From Lichenibacterium ramalinae (GTDB lineage Bacteria > Pseudomonadota > Alphaproteobacteria > Rhizobiales > Beijerinckiaceae), in the NCBI RefSeq assembly GCF_004137085.1, contig NZ_QYBC01000001.1:124001-188000 (forward strand): a stretch of DNA of 64,000 nucleotides. Direction: 5' to 3'. The position numbers and the translations under genes are program-made. The notes under the pieces are model-generated. The model was not told the origin of the DNA and searched no databases. It saw only the letters and a list, made by a program, of their open reading frames with translations. Below are positions 23,363 through 31,576 of the stretch, one piece after another; positions within the stretch are counted from its first letter, which is position 1, and the number at the start of each line of letters is the position of its first letter.

Positions 23363-25771
23363 TTGGATTTCACCCGTCGCTTCACCGTGCTGATGTGCAC
23401 CCCCACCTTCGACCCGGACGACCTCGAGGGGCGGCGCATCGAGCAGATCGTCGGGGCGGTGGAAAAATCGGGCTTCGAGGTCATCCGGGCACGGCGCGTC
23501 GAGGATGCCGCCATCGCGGTGCAGACCGACGCCGCCATCGGCTGCATGGTGGTGGACTGGGGCAAGCGCGGCTTCGAGGGCAAGACCGCGGCCCTCGTCA
23601 ACCTCATGCGCAAGCGCGGGCTCGAGATGCCCATCGTGGTGATGGTGCGCCGGAAACGCCTGGAAGACATTCCCGTCGAGGTCGTCGACTTCATCGACGG
23701 CTACATCTTCCTCGCCGAGGAGACGCCGGACTTCATCGCCCGCGGCCTCGTCAGCCGCGTCAAGCAGTATGCCGACACGCTGAAGACGCCCTTCTTCGGC
23801 GCGCTCGTCGACTACGCCGAGCAGGGCAACCAACTCTGGACATGCCCGGGCCACAACGGCGGCGTCTTCTACAACCGTTCGCCCATCGGCCGCATCTTCG
23901 TCGAGCACCTCGGGGAAGCCATCTTCCGCGACGACATCGACAATTCCGTGCTCGACCTCGGCGACCTGCTGGTCCACGAGGGGCCGGCGCTGCAGGCGCA
24001 GCGCGAGGCCGCCGCCATCTTCGGGGCGGAGCGCACCTATTTCGTGCTGAACGGCACCTCGGCCTCCAACAAGGTCGTGCTGAACGCGCTGGTGGCCGAG
24101 GGCGACCTCGTGCTCTTCGACCGCAACAACCACAAGGCCGCGCTGCATGGCGCGCTGTTCCTCGGCGAGGGCATCCCGATCTTCCTGCCGACGGACCGCA
24201 ACCCCTACGGGCTCATCGGGCCCATCTTCGCCGAAGCCTTCGACGAGGCCGCCATCCGCGAGCGCATCCGCACGAACCCGCTCGTGACCGATCCCGAGGC
24301 CTGGCGGCGCGAGCGGCCGTTCCGGGTCGCCGTGATCGAGCAATGCACCTACGACGGCACGATCTACTCGGCCGAGCAGATCGTCGCCAAGATCGGCCAC
24401 CTCTGCGACTACATCCTGTTCGACGAGGCCTGGGCCGGCTTCATGAAGTTCCACCCGCTCTTCGCGGGGCGCTTCGCCATGGGGCTCAAGGACCTCGGTC
24501 CCGGTTCGCCCGGCATCATCGCCACCCAATCGGCCCACAAGCAGCTCGCGTCCTTCTCGCAGGCGTCGCAGATCCACACCAAGGACGGCCATATCCGCGG
24601 CCAGGACCGGCGCGTCGAGCACCGGCGCATGAACGAGAGCTTCCTGCTCCACGCCTCCACCTCGCCGTTCTACCCGATCTTCGCCTCGCTCGACGTCGGC
24701 GCCCAGATGATGAAGGGCCGGTCCGGCCAGGTACTGTGGGACGACACGGTGCGGCTCGGCATCGAGCTGCGCAAGAAGATCCGGGCGATCCGCCGCGAGT
24801 TCGAGAGCAAGGAGGAGGATCCGGGCAAGCGCTGGTTCTTCGAGTGCTTCGTGCCCGACACCGTGCCGATGCCCGCCACCGAGGACGAGCCCGCCGGCGA
24901 CGTGCCCTGGGACAGCGTGCCGACCGACGACCTCGCCAGCGACCCGCGCTTCTGGACGCTCGACCCCGGCGCCGGCTGGCACGGCTTCCGCCACGTGGCG
25001 CCAGGCTTCGCCATGACGGACCCCAACAAGCTCACGATCCTGACACCGGGCTTCGACCGGGCGACGGGCGACTATGCCGATTATGGCATCCCGGCCCCGG
25101 TGGTGGCGCAGTACCTGCGCGAGAACCGTATCGTGCCGGAGAAGAACGACCTCAACTCCATGCTGTTCCTGCTGACGCCGGGCGTGGAATCGTCGAAGGC
25201 CGGCACGCTCATCTCGGCCATGGTGGCGTTCAAGCGGCTGCACGACGAGGATGCGCCGGTCGAGGAGGTCATGCCGGACTTCGTGCGCCGCCGCCGCGCC
25301 CGATACGGCGGCATGCGCATCCAGGAGCTCTGCCGCGCCTTCCACGACTTCCACCGCAGCCACGGCACGAGCCGGCTGCAGCGCGCCATGTTCTCCCCCG
25401 AGCACCTGCCCGAGATGGTGGTGCCGCCGCACGAGGCCGTGCGGGCCCTGGTGCGCAACCGCGTCGACTACGTGCCGATCGAGGAGGCCGAAGGCCGCAT
25501 CGTGACGACGCTGATGCTGGTCTACCCGCCGGGCATCGGCGTGCTGGTGCCGGGCGAACGCATCGGGCCGCGGGCCAAGCCCATGCTCGACTATTTCAAG
25601 ATGTTCGAGGAAAGCTCCAACCGCTTCCCCGGGCTCGACGCCGAGATCCAGGGCGTCTACCGCGAGGTCGACCCGGGCGGCCGCATCCGCTTCTACACCT
25701 ACGTGATGCGCGAGGGCGGCGGCCGGGCGCCGGGCGGCGCTTCGGCGGGGGCACGGGGGCGGCGGGACTGA
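23363..25771 (+). CDS. Ornithine/lysine/arginine decarboxylase-type PLP enzyme
   Basis: 802 residues, the long fold type I (prokaryotic) amino acid decarboxylase. The N-terminal wing (about 1-130) is the receiver-like domain of inducible decarboxylases. The PLP domain has TCPGHNGGVFYNRSP, the schiff-base lysine in IIATQSAHKQLASF (Lys393), HTKDGH after it, and the C-terminal domain with LLTPGVESSKAGTLISAM. The fold is clear, but I cannot tell the substrate (arginine, ornithine or lysine) from sequence. Translation probably starts at the TTG at 23363, eight bases after GGAG. The acetyltransferase start overlaps its stop (TGATG). Confidence 0.9.
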   Translation: MDFTRRFTVLMCTPTFDPDDLEGRRIEQIVGAVEKSGFEVIRARRVEDAAIAVQTDAAIGCMVVDWGKRGFEGKTAALVNLMRKRGLEMPIVVMVRRKRLEDIPVEVVDFIDGYIFLAEETPDFIARGLVSRVKQYADTLKTPFFGALVDYAEQGNQLWTCPGHNGGVFYNRSPIGRIFVEHLGEAIFRDDIDNSVLDLGDLLVHEGPALQAQREAAAIFGAERTYFVLNGTSASNKVVLNALVAEGDLVLFDRNNHKAALHGALFLGEGIPIFLPTDRNPYGLIGPIFAEAFDEAAIRERIRTNPLVTDPEAWRRERPFRVAVIEQCTYDGTIYSAEQIVAKIGHLCDYILFDEAWAGFMKFHPLFAGRFAMGLKDLGPGSPGIIATQSAHKQLASFSQASQIHTKDGHIRGQDRRVEHRRMNESFLLHASTSPFYPIFASLDVGAQMMKGRSGQVLWDDTVRLGIELRKKIRAIRREFESKEEDPGKRWFFECFVPDTVPMPATEDEPAGDVPWDSVPTDDLASDPRFWTLDPGAGWHGFRHVAPGFAMTDPNKLTILTPGFDRATGDYADYGIPAPVVAQYLRENRIVPEKNDLNSMLFLLTPGVESSKAGTLISAMVAFKRLHDEDAPVEEVMPDFVRRRRARYGGMRIQELCRAFHDFHRSHGTSRLQRAMFSPEHLPEMVVPPHEAVRALVRNRVDYVPIEEAEGRIVTTLMLVYPPGIGVLVPGERIGPRAKPMLDYFKMFEESSNRFPGLDAEIQGVYREVDPGGRIRFYTYVMREGGGRAPGGASAGARGRRD

Positions 25772-26364
25772 TGGACGCGACGACGACCGACCGCACGCTG
25801 ACGATCCGCCCGTCGACCGATGCGGACGTGCCCGCCATGGTGGCGATCTACAGCTACCATATCGGCCGCGGCATCGGGGACCTCGGGAGCTACGAGGCCG
25901 ATGCCGTGGATGCCGAGGACCTGAAGCGCCGGCGGCGCAACATGCGCCACAAGCGCCTGCCCCACCTCGTGGCGGAGCTGGCGGGCGAGGTCGCCGCCTA
26001 CGCCTATGCGGTGCCGTTCCGCAAGCGCCCCGCCTACCGCTACACGGTGAAGCACTCGATCTACGTCCACCCCAGCCGGGTGGGGCTCGGCATCGGCCGG
26101 CGGCTGCTGCCGGCGCTGGTCGACGCCTGTGCGGCCGGCGGCTTTCGGCAGATGATCGGCTATATCGACGGCGCCAACGAAGCCTCGCTCCACCTGCACG
26201 AGGCCTGCGGCTTCCGCCGCGTCGGCCTGCTGCCGGCCGTGGCCTACAAGTTCGGCCATTGGGCCGACAGCATCATGGTGCAGCGCGCACTGGGCGATGG
26301 CGACGCCAACCTGCCCGAACCCCTTCCCGAACCCCTGCGGGGCGCGGCGCGCGGCGCGGCCTGA
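25771..26364 (+). CDS. GNAT N-acetyltransferase of the phosphinothricin type
   Basis: 197 residues. The GNAT fold is seen in TIRPSTDADVPAMVAIYSYH at the start, KHSIYVHPSRVGLGIGRRLLP with the acetyl-CoA binding Q/RxxGxG/A pattern (RVGLGIG), and SLHLHEACGFRRVGLLPAVA near the end. The arrangement matches phosphinothricin acetyltransferase (PAT)-like enzymes, which acetylate amines of amino-acid-like compounds. The ATG shares bases with the decarboxylase stop (TGATG), so the two are translated together; an acetyltransferase for the decarboxylase product is a natural guess but not shown. The tail after 170 is a Pro/Glu-rich extension. Confidence 0.85.
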   Translation: MDATTTDRTLTIRPSTDADVPAMVAIYSYHIGRGIGDLGSYEADAVDAEDLKRRRRNMRHKRLPHLVAELAGEVAAYAYAVPFRKRPAYRYTVKHSIYVHPSRVGLGIGRRLLPALVDACAAGGFRQMIGYIDGANEASLHLHEACGFRRVGLLPAVAYKFGHWADSIMVQRALGDGDANLPEPLPEPLRGAARGAA

Positions 26365-26461
26365 CACGGGCACGGCCGGGTCCGACTCCGGGCCCGAGCC
26401 GGCCGGATGAACTTTTAAGCATCGCCCCAAGTTACTCAACCATCGACAAGGGGAGTTCGAC

Positions 26462-26713
26462 ATGCGGCATTTGATGATAGCGGCGCTTTGCGCCGGGGCG
26501 CTGGTGGCGGATTCGCAGGCGGCCGAGGCGCGTGGCTGCATCACGGGCGCGATCATCGGCGGGATCGCCGGCCACGCCGTGCATCACGGCATCGCCGGGG
26601 CCGCGGCCGGCTGCGCGGCGGGCTCGGGCGCCTCGCACTATTATCGCGCGCACAAGAGCCGCAGCGCGCTGCAGCGCGACCAGCGCGCCGTGACCCCGTC
26701 CGTCGCCCAGTGA
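26462..26713 (+). CDS. Small secreted glycine-zipper protein
   Basis: 83 residues. The signal peptide MRHLMIAALCAGALVADSQA leads to GCITGAIIGGIAGHAVHHGI and AGAAAGCAAGSGASH, a glycine-zipper-type stretch that could insert in the outer membrane, then a basic tail. A GGGGAG ribosome-binding site precedes the ATG. Many Hyphomicrobiales carry such short glycine-zipper proteins; the role is unknown. It converges on the minus-strand unit at 26789-27024, and a weak 7-base-pair stem (26724-26748) follows it. Confidence 0.75.
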   Translation: MRHLMIAALCAGALVADSQAAEARGCITGAIIGGIAGHAVHHGIAGAAAGCAAGSGASHYYRAHKSRSALQRDQRAVTPSVAQ

Positions 26714-26788
26714 CGCCAGCGTCGGGCCGGGACATCCCGGTCCGGCCCGCTCGCCAGGCGAGCATCGGACACCGAGATCGCTCGCCTT

Positions 26789-26828
26789 GAAAACAAAGAA
26801 GCCGCGGGACCCTCACGGGCGCCGCGGC
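26789..26828 (-). terminator. Intrinsic terminator of the minus-strand mini-unit
   Basis: On the minus strand GCCGCGG (26822-26828) pairs with CCGCGGC (26801-26807); CCCGTGAGGG inside the loop extends the structure. It is followed by TTCTTTGTTTTC (26800-26789), a good T-rich tail. This is a textbook intrinsic terminator for transcription from right to left. Confidence 0.8.
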
Positions 26829-26837
26829 TCATATCAG

Positions 26838-26863
26838 GCTCTCGTGCTAAGTCGATCGAGAGC
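26838..26863 (-). other. Stem-loop inside the minus-strand mini-unit
   Basis: CGAGAGC at 26857-26863 pairs with GCTCTCG at 26838-26844 around a 12-base loop. It lies between the 19-codon frame and the terminator, so the transcript ends in two stems. Two alternative pairings (GTGCT with AGCAC) compete in the same stretch. Confidence 0.5.
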
Positions 26864-26900
26864 ACGAAGCATTGTCAGCCGTTGTGCGGCCCAGAACTCG

Positions 26901-26960
26901 TTACGCGGACTTCACCGAAGAGAAGACCAGAGCCCCACACAGCATGAAACAATGAGACAC
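26901..26960 (-). CDS. Candidate 19-residue small ORF with perfect Shine-Dalgarno
   Basis: A GTG-initiated frame of 19 codons ending in TAA; the peptide reads MSHCFMLCGALVFSSVKSA. The Shine-Dalgarno AAGGAGGTGATC (26963-26974) is a full complement of the 16S 3' end and stands with seven bases between GGAGG and the GTG, the optimum. The peptide is hydrophobic in its middle with two cysteines, and could be a leader peptide or a small membrane peptide. No biosynthetic gene follows, so it is not a classical attenuator. The open frame is short enough to arise by chance; the strength of the ribosome-binding site, not the frame, is the evidence. Confidence 0.45.
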   Translation of the reverse strand: MSHCFMLCGALVFSSVKSA

Positions 26961-26996
26961 TAGATCACCTCCTTCCGTTTGGTTGACGATGAGGTG

Positions 26997-27024
26997 AGTT
27001 TACACGCCTTTTGCCGGATGGCAA
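26997..27024 (-). promoter_or_regulatory. Housekeeping-type promoter of the mini-unit
   Basis: On the minus strand TTGCCA (-35-like, 27019-27024), 16 bases, then TAAACT (-10-like, 26997-27002). The start of transcription would fall about at 26990, giving an RNA of about 200 bases that ends at the terminator near 26789. The Shine-Dalgarno lies some 15-30 bases after the expected start. Confidence 0.55.
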
Positions 27025-27089
27025 GCGAGCCCGACCGAGACAAATCGCCGGCCTTGCAGCTTCGTCCACAGCACATAAGGCGGCACCCG

Positions 27090-27563
27090 TCACAGGAAGG
27101 TGAGCTGCGCGTCGCGCGCCACCGGGGCCGCCATGCGCGTCCCACCCTTGCCACGCTCGGCCGCGGGAACGGGCTTGCCGTCCGCCCGCGGGCGGGGCTT
27201 GCGCAGCGGCGCCGTCGCCTTGGGGCCGGCCGCGATCCTCGCCTTGGCCTTGTCGCGGGCCTTGGCCTCCGGGGCATTCGGGTCGCCGTCGAGCCACTTG
27301 CCGCGCTTGATGACCTCGTTGACCCGTCCCTGGTTCACCCCGACCTTGAAGGCGATCTCCTGCTGGGTCATGCCGGTGGAGCCGTGCAGCTCGAGGATGC
27401 GGCGCGCGAGATCCGGCGTCATCTTCTGGCCGGTCAGGCGGCGGGCCGGCGCCACGGCGGAGCGCTTGGCGCGGTCCCGCTCCTTCAGGCCCTGGAGGAT
27501 GGCCAGCGCCATCGACATGCCCTGGTCGCGCAACGCGTCCTCGAATTCCCTCAGCGTCGTCAT
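27090..27563 (-). CDS. HTH protein of unknown function with clamp-binding-like C-terminus
   Basis: 157 residues. The core PDLARRILELHGSTGMTQQE IAFKVGVNQGR VNEVIKRGKW (about 47-90) is a helix-turn-helix of the sigma-70 region 4 or lambda-repressor type. A long basic and proline-rich tail follows, and the last residues are QLTFL, which resembles the QLxLF motif by which proteins dock on the DNA polymerase beta clamp. The start MTTLREFEDALRDQGMS at 27563 fits a helical N-terminus; an earlier ATG at 27629 overlaps the paired DnaA boxes. Alone on the strand, it faces the spore photoproduct lyase-like gene; a link to replication is inferred from the boxes and the tail. Confidence 0.65.
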   Translation of the reverse strand: MTTLREFEDALRDQGMSMALAILQGLKERDRAKRSAVAPARRLTGQKMTPDLARRILELHGSTGMTQQEIAFKVGVNQGRVNEVIKRGKWLDGDPNAPEAKARDKAKARIAAGPKATAPLRKPRPRADGKPVPAAERGKGGTRMAAPVARDAQLTFL

Positions 27564-27629
27564 GGCTTGGCCTCGCCCTGCATCGTTCTCTTGGGGACAA
27601 GGTAGTTCCGTTCCCGTTTCGTTCAACAC

Positions 27630-27649
27630 TTCTCCACAGGTTATCCACA
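27630..27649 (+). promoter_or_regulatory. Two tandem DnaA boxes
   Basis: TTCTCCACA (27630-27638) and TTATCCACA (27641-27649), spaced 11 bases start to start, thus one helical turn apart and in direct repeat; both are followed by GG. The second is an exact DnaA-box consensus. They lie 67-86 bases upstream of the HTH gene start at 27563 and about 115 bases upstream of the lyase-like gene, and could make either respond to DnaA. Confidence 0.6.
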
Positions 27650-27763
27650 GGTTCGCGAGATTCCGGGCTTGCGGGGCGAGGCGGCCCGGGCATCCGCCCT
27701 CCCCGGTGAGGCATTTCGTGCCGCTCGGATCCTTCCCGGGGCCGCTGCCGTTCGCCTGAGGCC

Positions 27764-28837
27764 ATGCACGACATCTCCGCCCCGGGCTTCCTCAGCGTCG
27801 ACACGATCTACCTCGAGCCGGCCGTGGAAGGCTTCGCGCGCGGCCGCGAGATCCTGGCGCGCTTCCCCGCGGCGCGGCGCATCCCGGTCGCGTCGCATTG
27901 GCGGATCCCTGAACTGCACGGCAACGAGGGCCTCGCCGAGGACTGGCTGCACAGCAAACGCACCACCCTGGTGCTGGGCGTGAAGAAGGGGCTCGCCATG
28001 CGGCCCAACGGCCGCAGCGCCGATTTCATCGCGCCTTCGACGTCGAACGGCTGCGCCATGGCCTGCGCCTACTGCTACGTGCCCCGCCGGAAGGGCTACG
28101 CCAACCCGATCTCGCTCTTCGTCAACGTCGAGGAGGTCGCCGCCGCCATCGCGCGCCACGCGCGCAAGCTCGGGCCCAAGCCCGAGCCCGACCAGGTGGA
28201 CCCCGTCGACTGGGTCTACGACATCGGCGAGAACGGCGACCTGTCGGTCGACGCCATGCTGTCGGACAACGTGCGCGACCTCGTGGCCCTGTTCCGGGCG
28301 ACGCCCCACGCCAAGGGCTCCTTCGCCACCAAGGCGGTGAACCGCGACCTCCTGGCCTACGACCCCGGCGGCAAGACGCGGGTCCGCTTCTCGCTGATGC
28401 CGGAGCGGGTCGCCCGGGTGGTGGATGTCCGCACCAGCCCCATGGCGGCGCGGATCGCCGCCATCGACGACTTCGTGCGGGCCGGCTACGAGGTCCACGT
28501 CAATTTCTCGCCCGTGATCCTGTATCCGGGCTGGGAAGCCGACTACCGGGCGCTGTTCGAGGCCGTGGATGCCGCGCTGTCGCCGGAGGCCAAGCGCCAG
28601 CTCAAGGCCGAGATCATCATGCTGACCCACAATGCGGCGCTGCACGAGGTCAACCTGCGCTGGCACCCCAAGGCCGAGGACTGGCTTTGGACGCCCGATA
28701 TCCAGGAAACCAAGCTGAGCGAGGGCGGCCAGGAGAACCTGCGCTACCGCACGGGCTGGAAGGGCCGCTGGCTCGCCCGCTTCAAGGCGCTGCTGGCCGA
28801 AACCCTGCCCTATTGCACGGTGCGCTACGCTTTCTGA
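27764..28837 (+). CDS. Spore photoproduct lyase-like radical SAM protein
   Basis: 357 residues. The radical SAM cluster motif CxxxCxxC is present as CAMACAYC (Cys97, Cys101, Cys104) and is flanked by FIAPSTSNG and YVPRRKGYANP, as in spore photoproduct lyases (SplB), which repair the UV lesion of spore DNA. C-terminal elements such as LRWHPKAEDWLWTPDIQETK and TGWKGRWLARFKALLAE match too. Organisms of this type make no spores, so a related DNA-repair or other function is expected. The ATG at 27764 has no strong ribosome-binding site. The final 60 residues contain no further cysteines. The DnaA-box pair is about 115 bases upstream. Confidence 0.85.
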   Translation: MHDISAPGFLSVDTIYLEPAVEGFARGREILARFPAARRIPVASHWRIPELHGNEGLAEDWLHSKRTTLVLGVKKGLAMRPNGRSADFIAPSTSNGCAMACAYCYVPRRKGYANPISLFVNVEEVAAAIARHARKLGPKPEPDQVDPVDWVYDIGENGDLSVDAMLSDNVRDLVALFRATPHAKGSFATKAVNRDLLAYDPGGKTRVRFSLMPERVARVVDVRTSPMAARIAAIDDFVRAGYEVHVNFSPVILYPGWEADYRALFEAVDAALSPEAKRQLKAEIIMLTHNAALHEVNLRWHPKAEDWLWTPDIQETKLSEGGQENLRYRTGWKGRWLARFKALLAETLPYCTVRYAF

Positions 28838-28934
28838 CGCGGGACGGAGCGGGAACCTAAACGGGCGGAACCGCGTCGATTTCGAGCCGATGGGCCGGCA
28901 CCAACGGCCTGCGGCGCCGAGGGACGGACACGCC

Positions 28935-29231
28935 ATGAACCACAGCAACGACGCCGCCATCCGGGCGCGGGCCTACCAGCTCTGGCAGGAAAGCGGCTAT
29001 GCCGACGGCTCGCAGGACGCCCATTGGCGCCAGGCCGAACGCGAGGTCGCGGCGCGGGCCCAGGCGGGCGAGGACAGGCACGGGACGGACCCGAACGGGA
29101 CAGGACCGAGCGGGGCGGACCGGGACGGCGAAGCCGCCGCCTCCCGGGTTCGGCCGCGCGGCACGCCCGGGCGCCACAGCGACGGCATGAGCACCTTTCC
29201 GTCGGTGCTGGATCCGGCACCGGCCAAATAG
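28935..29231 (+). CDS. DUF2934 family protein
   Basis: 98 residues. The first third holds the DUF2934 pattern AIRARAYQLWQESGYADGSQDAHWRQAE, a helical motif found in many alphaproteobacteria; the rest is a Gly/Asp/Arg-rich low-complexity tail. The ATG at 28935 follows a GAGGGACGGACACGCC stretch; a start at 28890 would prefix 15 basic residues. It lies 97 bases after the lyase-like gene and converges on malate synthase. Function unknown. Confidence 0.75.
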   Translation: MNHSNDAAIRARAYQLWQESGYADGSQDAHWRQAEREVAARAQAGEDRHGTDPNGTGPSGADRDGEAAASRVRPRGTPGRHSDGMSTFPSVLDPAPAK

Positions 29232-29307
29232 GCGGGATGGGCGGCGCCGGGGCGCCGGACCCGCCGGGAGGCCGTCGCGCCGACGCGCGGCCGCCTCCCC
29301 GGCCGTC

Positions 29308-31476
29308 TCACCCGGCCAGCATCGCCGCCGCCCGCTTGGCCGCCCGCCGACGCTCGTGCAGCACGAACTCGGTGTAGCCGTTCGGCTGCGCCCGACCCTC
29401 GAAGACGAGGTCCGACGCCGCCCGGAAGGCTTCGCCGTCGAAGCCCGGCGCCATGTCGCGATAGTCCGGGTCGGCGGCGTTCTGCCGGTCCACCACGGCC
29501 GCCATGCGGCGCAGCGTTTCGCGCACCTGGGCCTCCGTCACGATGCCGTGCGCCAGCCAGTTGGCGACGTGCTGGGACGAGATGCGCAGCGTCGCCCGGT
29601 CCTCCATGAGGCCGACGTCGTGGATGTCGGGCACCTTCGAGCAGCCGACGCCCATGTCCACCCAGCGCACCACATAGCCGAGGATGCCCTGGAGGTTGTT
29701 GTCGAGCTCCTGCTGCACGGCGTCCGGCGCCCAGTTGGAGGTCGACACCGGCACGGTCAGCAGGTCCTCGAGGCGCGCCGGGGCGCGGCTGCGCAGCTCG
29801 CCCTGGCGGGCCGCCACGTCGGTCTCGTGGTAGTGCATGGCGTGCAGCGTCGCGGCGGTCGGCGAGGGCACCCAGGCCGTCGTGGCGCCGGCCTTGGGGT
29901 GGCCGCCCTTCTGGGCCAGCATGTCGGCCATCCGGTCGGGCGCCGCCCACATGCCCTTGCCGATCTGGGCGCGCCCCGGCAGGCCGAGCTTCAGCCCCAC
30001 GTCGACGTTGTTGTTCTCGTAGGCCTTGATCCAGGCCGTGCCCTTCATGTCGTCCTTGCGGACGACCGGGCCGGCTTCCATGTCGGTGTGGATCTCGTCG
30101 CCGGTGCGGTCGAGGAAGCCCGTGTTGATGAAGACCACGCGGTCCTTGGCGGCCAGGATGGCCTGGGCGAGGTTGGCCGAGGTGCGGCGCTCCTCGTCCA
30201 TGATGCCCATCTTGACGCTGTTGGCGGGAAGGCCGGCGAGCTGCTCGACGCGGCCGAACAGCGCGTCCGTCAGCGCCACCTCGTCGGGGCCATGCATCTT
30301 GGGCTTGACGATGTAGATCGAGCCGGCGCGGCTGTTGCGCCTGGCCGCGAGGTCCGCCTTGGCGATCAGCACCGACACGGCGGCGTCGAGGAAGCCCTCG
30401 GGCGTCTCGGCCCCGTCCAGCGTCACGATGTCGGTGAACATGTGGTGGCCGACGTTGCGGATCAGCATGAGCGAGCGGCCCGGCACCGTCACGGTGCCGC
30501 CACCCGGCGCCGTGTAGCGGCGATCCTCGTTCATGCGGCGCTCGACGGTCTTGCCCCCCTTGGGGAAGGACGCCACCAGCGTGCCGTTCACCAGGCCGTG
30601 CCAGTTGCGGTAAAGCTCCGCCTTGTCGTCGGCGTCCACCACGGCCACGGAATCCTCCATATCCATGATGGTGGAGACGGCGGATTCGAGCACGACGTCG
30701 GACAGGCCGGCCGGATCGGTGCGACCGACCGTGGTGGAGCGGTCGAAGACCAGCTCGACGCCGAGACCGTTGTGGCGCAGCAGCACGGTCTTCGGGGCCG
30801 AAGCCTCGCCCGTGTAGCCGACCAGCGTCGCGGCATCGGCGAGGCCGGTCGTGCGGCCGTCCTTCAGCGTGGCGGCGACGCCGCCCGACACGATGGCGAG
30901 GCCGGCGAGGTCGGTATAGGAGGCGCCCGCCAGCGGCACGGCGCCGTCGAGGAAGGTCTTGGCCTTGGCGATGACCTGGGCGCCCCGGGCCTCGTTGTAG
31001 CCCCGGCCGGTGACGGCGGCATCGCCCTCGTGCGCCACCGCGTCGGTGCCGTAGAGTGCGTCGTAGAGCGAGCCCCAGCGGGCGTTGGCGGCGTTGAGCG
31101 CGTAGCGGGCGTTCGACATGGGGACGACGAGCTGCGGGCCGGCCTGGCGGGCGATCTCGTCGTCGACATTGCCGGTCGTCACCGCGCCGGCGGGGGCGTC
31201 GGGCAGCAGGTAGCCGATCTCGCGCAGGAAGCCCATGTAGTGGGCCTGGTCGAGCGGCTGCCCGCGGCGCTCCTTGTGGTAGCCGTCGATCTTGGCCTGG
31301 AGCTCGTCGCGCCGCGCCAGCAGCGCCGTCAGGCGCGGGCCGAGGTCCTTCAGGATGGCGGCATAGCCGGCCCAGAAGTCCTGCGCGGCGACGCCGGCGC
31401 CGGGGAAGACCTCGCCCACGAGGAAGTCCTGCAGCGGCTTGGCGACGCTCAAGCCCGCGATGTCGATCCTGTCCAT
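29308..31476 (-). CDS. glcB: Malate synthase G
   Basis: 722 residues, the length expected for isoform G, which condenses glyoxylate with acetyl-CoA to malate. Recognised elements are the start [40 protein letters not shown], the active-site region [20 protein letters not shown] and [20 protein letters not shown], then [20 protein letters not shown] with the active-site aspartate region. Lysine and arginine residues of the glyoxylate site are in place. A GGGGAGG ribosome-binding stretch precedes the ATG at 31476; the earlier frame with 127 extra residues is a shadow. The gene stands alone; glcDEF are not nearby. Confidence 0.95.
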   Translation of the reverse strand: MDRIDIAGLSVAKPLQDFLVGEVFPGAGVAAQDFWAGYAAILKDLGPRLTALLARRDELQAKIDGYHKERRGQPLDQAHYMGFLREIGYLLPDAPAGAVTTGNVDDEIARQAGPQLVVPMSNARYALNAANARWGSLYDALYGTDAVAHEGDAAVTGRGYNEARGAQVIAKAKTFLDGAVPLAGASYTDLAGLAIVSGGVAATLKDGRTTGLADAATLVGYTGEASAPKTVLLRHNGLGVELVFDRSTTVGRTDPAGLSDVVLESAVSTIMDMEDSVAVVDADDKAELYRNWHGLVNGTLVASFPKGGKTVERRMNEDRRYTAPGGGTVTVPGRSLMLIRNVGHHMFTDIVTLDGAETPEGFLDAAVSVLIAKADLAARRNSRAGSIYIVKPKMHGPDEVALTDALFGRVEQLAGLPANSVKMGIMDEERRTSANLAQAILAAKDRVVFINTGFLDRTGDEIHTDMEAGPVVRKDDMKGTAWIKAYENNNVDVGLKLGLPGRAQIGKGMWAAPDRMADMLAQKGGHPKAGATTAWVPSPTAATLHAMHYHETDVAARQGELRSRAPARLEDLLTVPVSTSNWAPDAVQQELDNNLQGILGYVVRWVDMGVGCSKVPDIHDVGLMEDRATLRISSQHVANWLAHGIVTEAQVRETLRRMAAVVDRQNAADPDYRDMAPGFDGEAFRAASDLVFEGRAQPNGYTEFVLHERRRAAKRAAAMLAG

Positions 31477-31576
31477 GTCGGCCTCCCCTTGGCAACGTGT
31501 CTGCGACCCATGTGACGCGACGGGGGCGCGATGGCCAGGGGAGCGGCGCGCAAAAGTGATTTGCCGGCCCGGCGCC

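Larger units (their letters stand above)
26714..27089. other. Intergenic region holding a compact minus-strand transcription unit
   Basis: 376 bases without an ordinary gene. Besides a weak stem at 26724-26748, almost all features in it (promoter, perfect Shine-Dalgarno, 19-codon frame, hairpin, terminator) read on the minus strand and are listed separately. The short frames of the automatic kind that cross it are arginine-rich shadows. Confidence 0.6.

Noticed and set aside
23308-25770. A long frame overlapping the decarboxylase, in line with the acetyltransferase
   Set aside because: Only the part from the ATG at 25771 has a protein-like sequence; the upstream part is the shadow of the decarboxylase gene.
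26963-26974. GATCACCTCCTT on the plus strand, like the 3' end of 16S rRNA
   Set aside because: The surrounding sequence has no 16S similarity; the match is simply the complement of the strong Shine-Dalgarno on the minus strand.
26789-27024. Classical amino-acid attenuator
   Set aside because: The 19-residue peptide has no run of Trp, His, Leu or similar, and no biosynthetic gene follows.
27630-27649. Chromosome origin
   Set aside because: Only two boxes, no AT-rich unwinding region, and no dnaA, gidA or hemE genes nearby.
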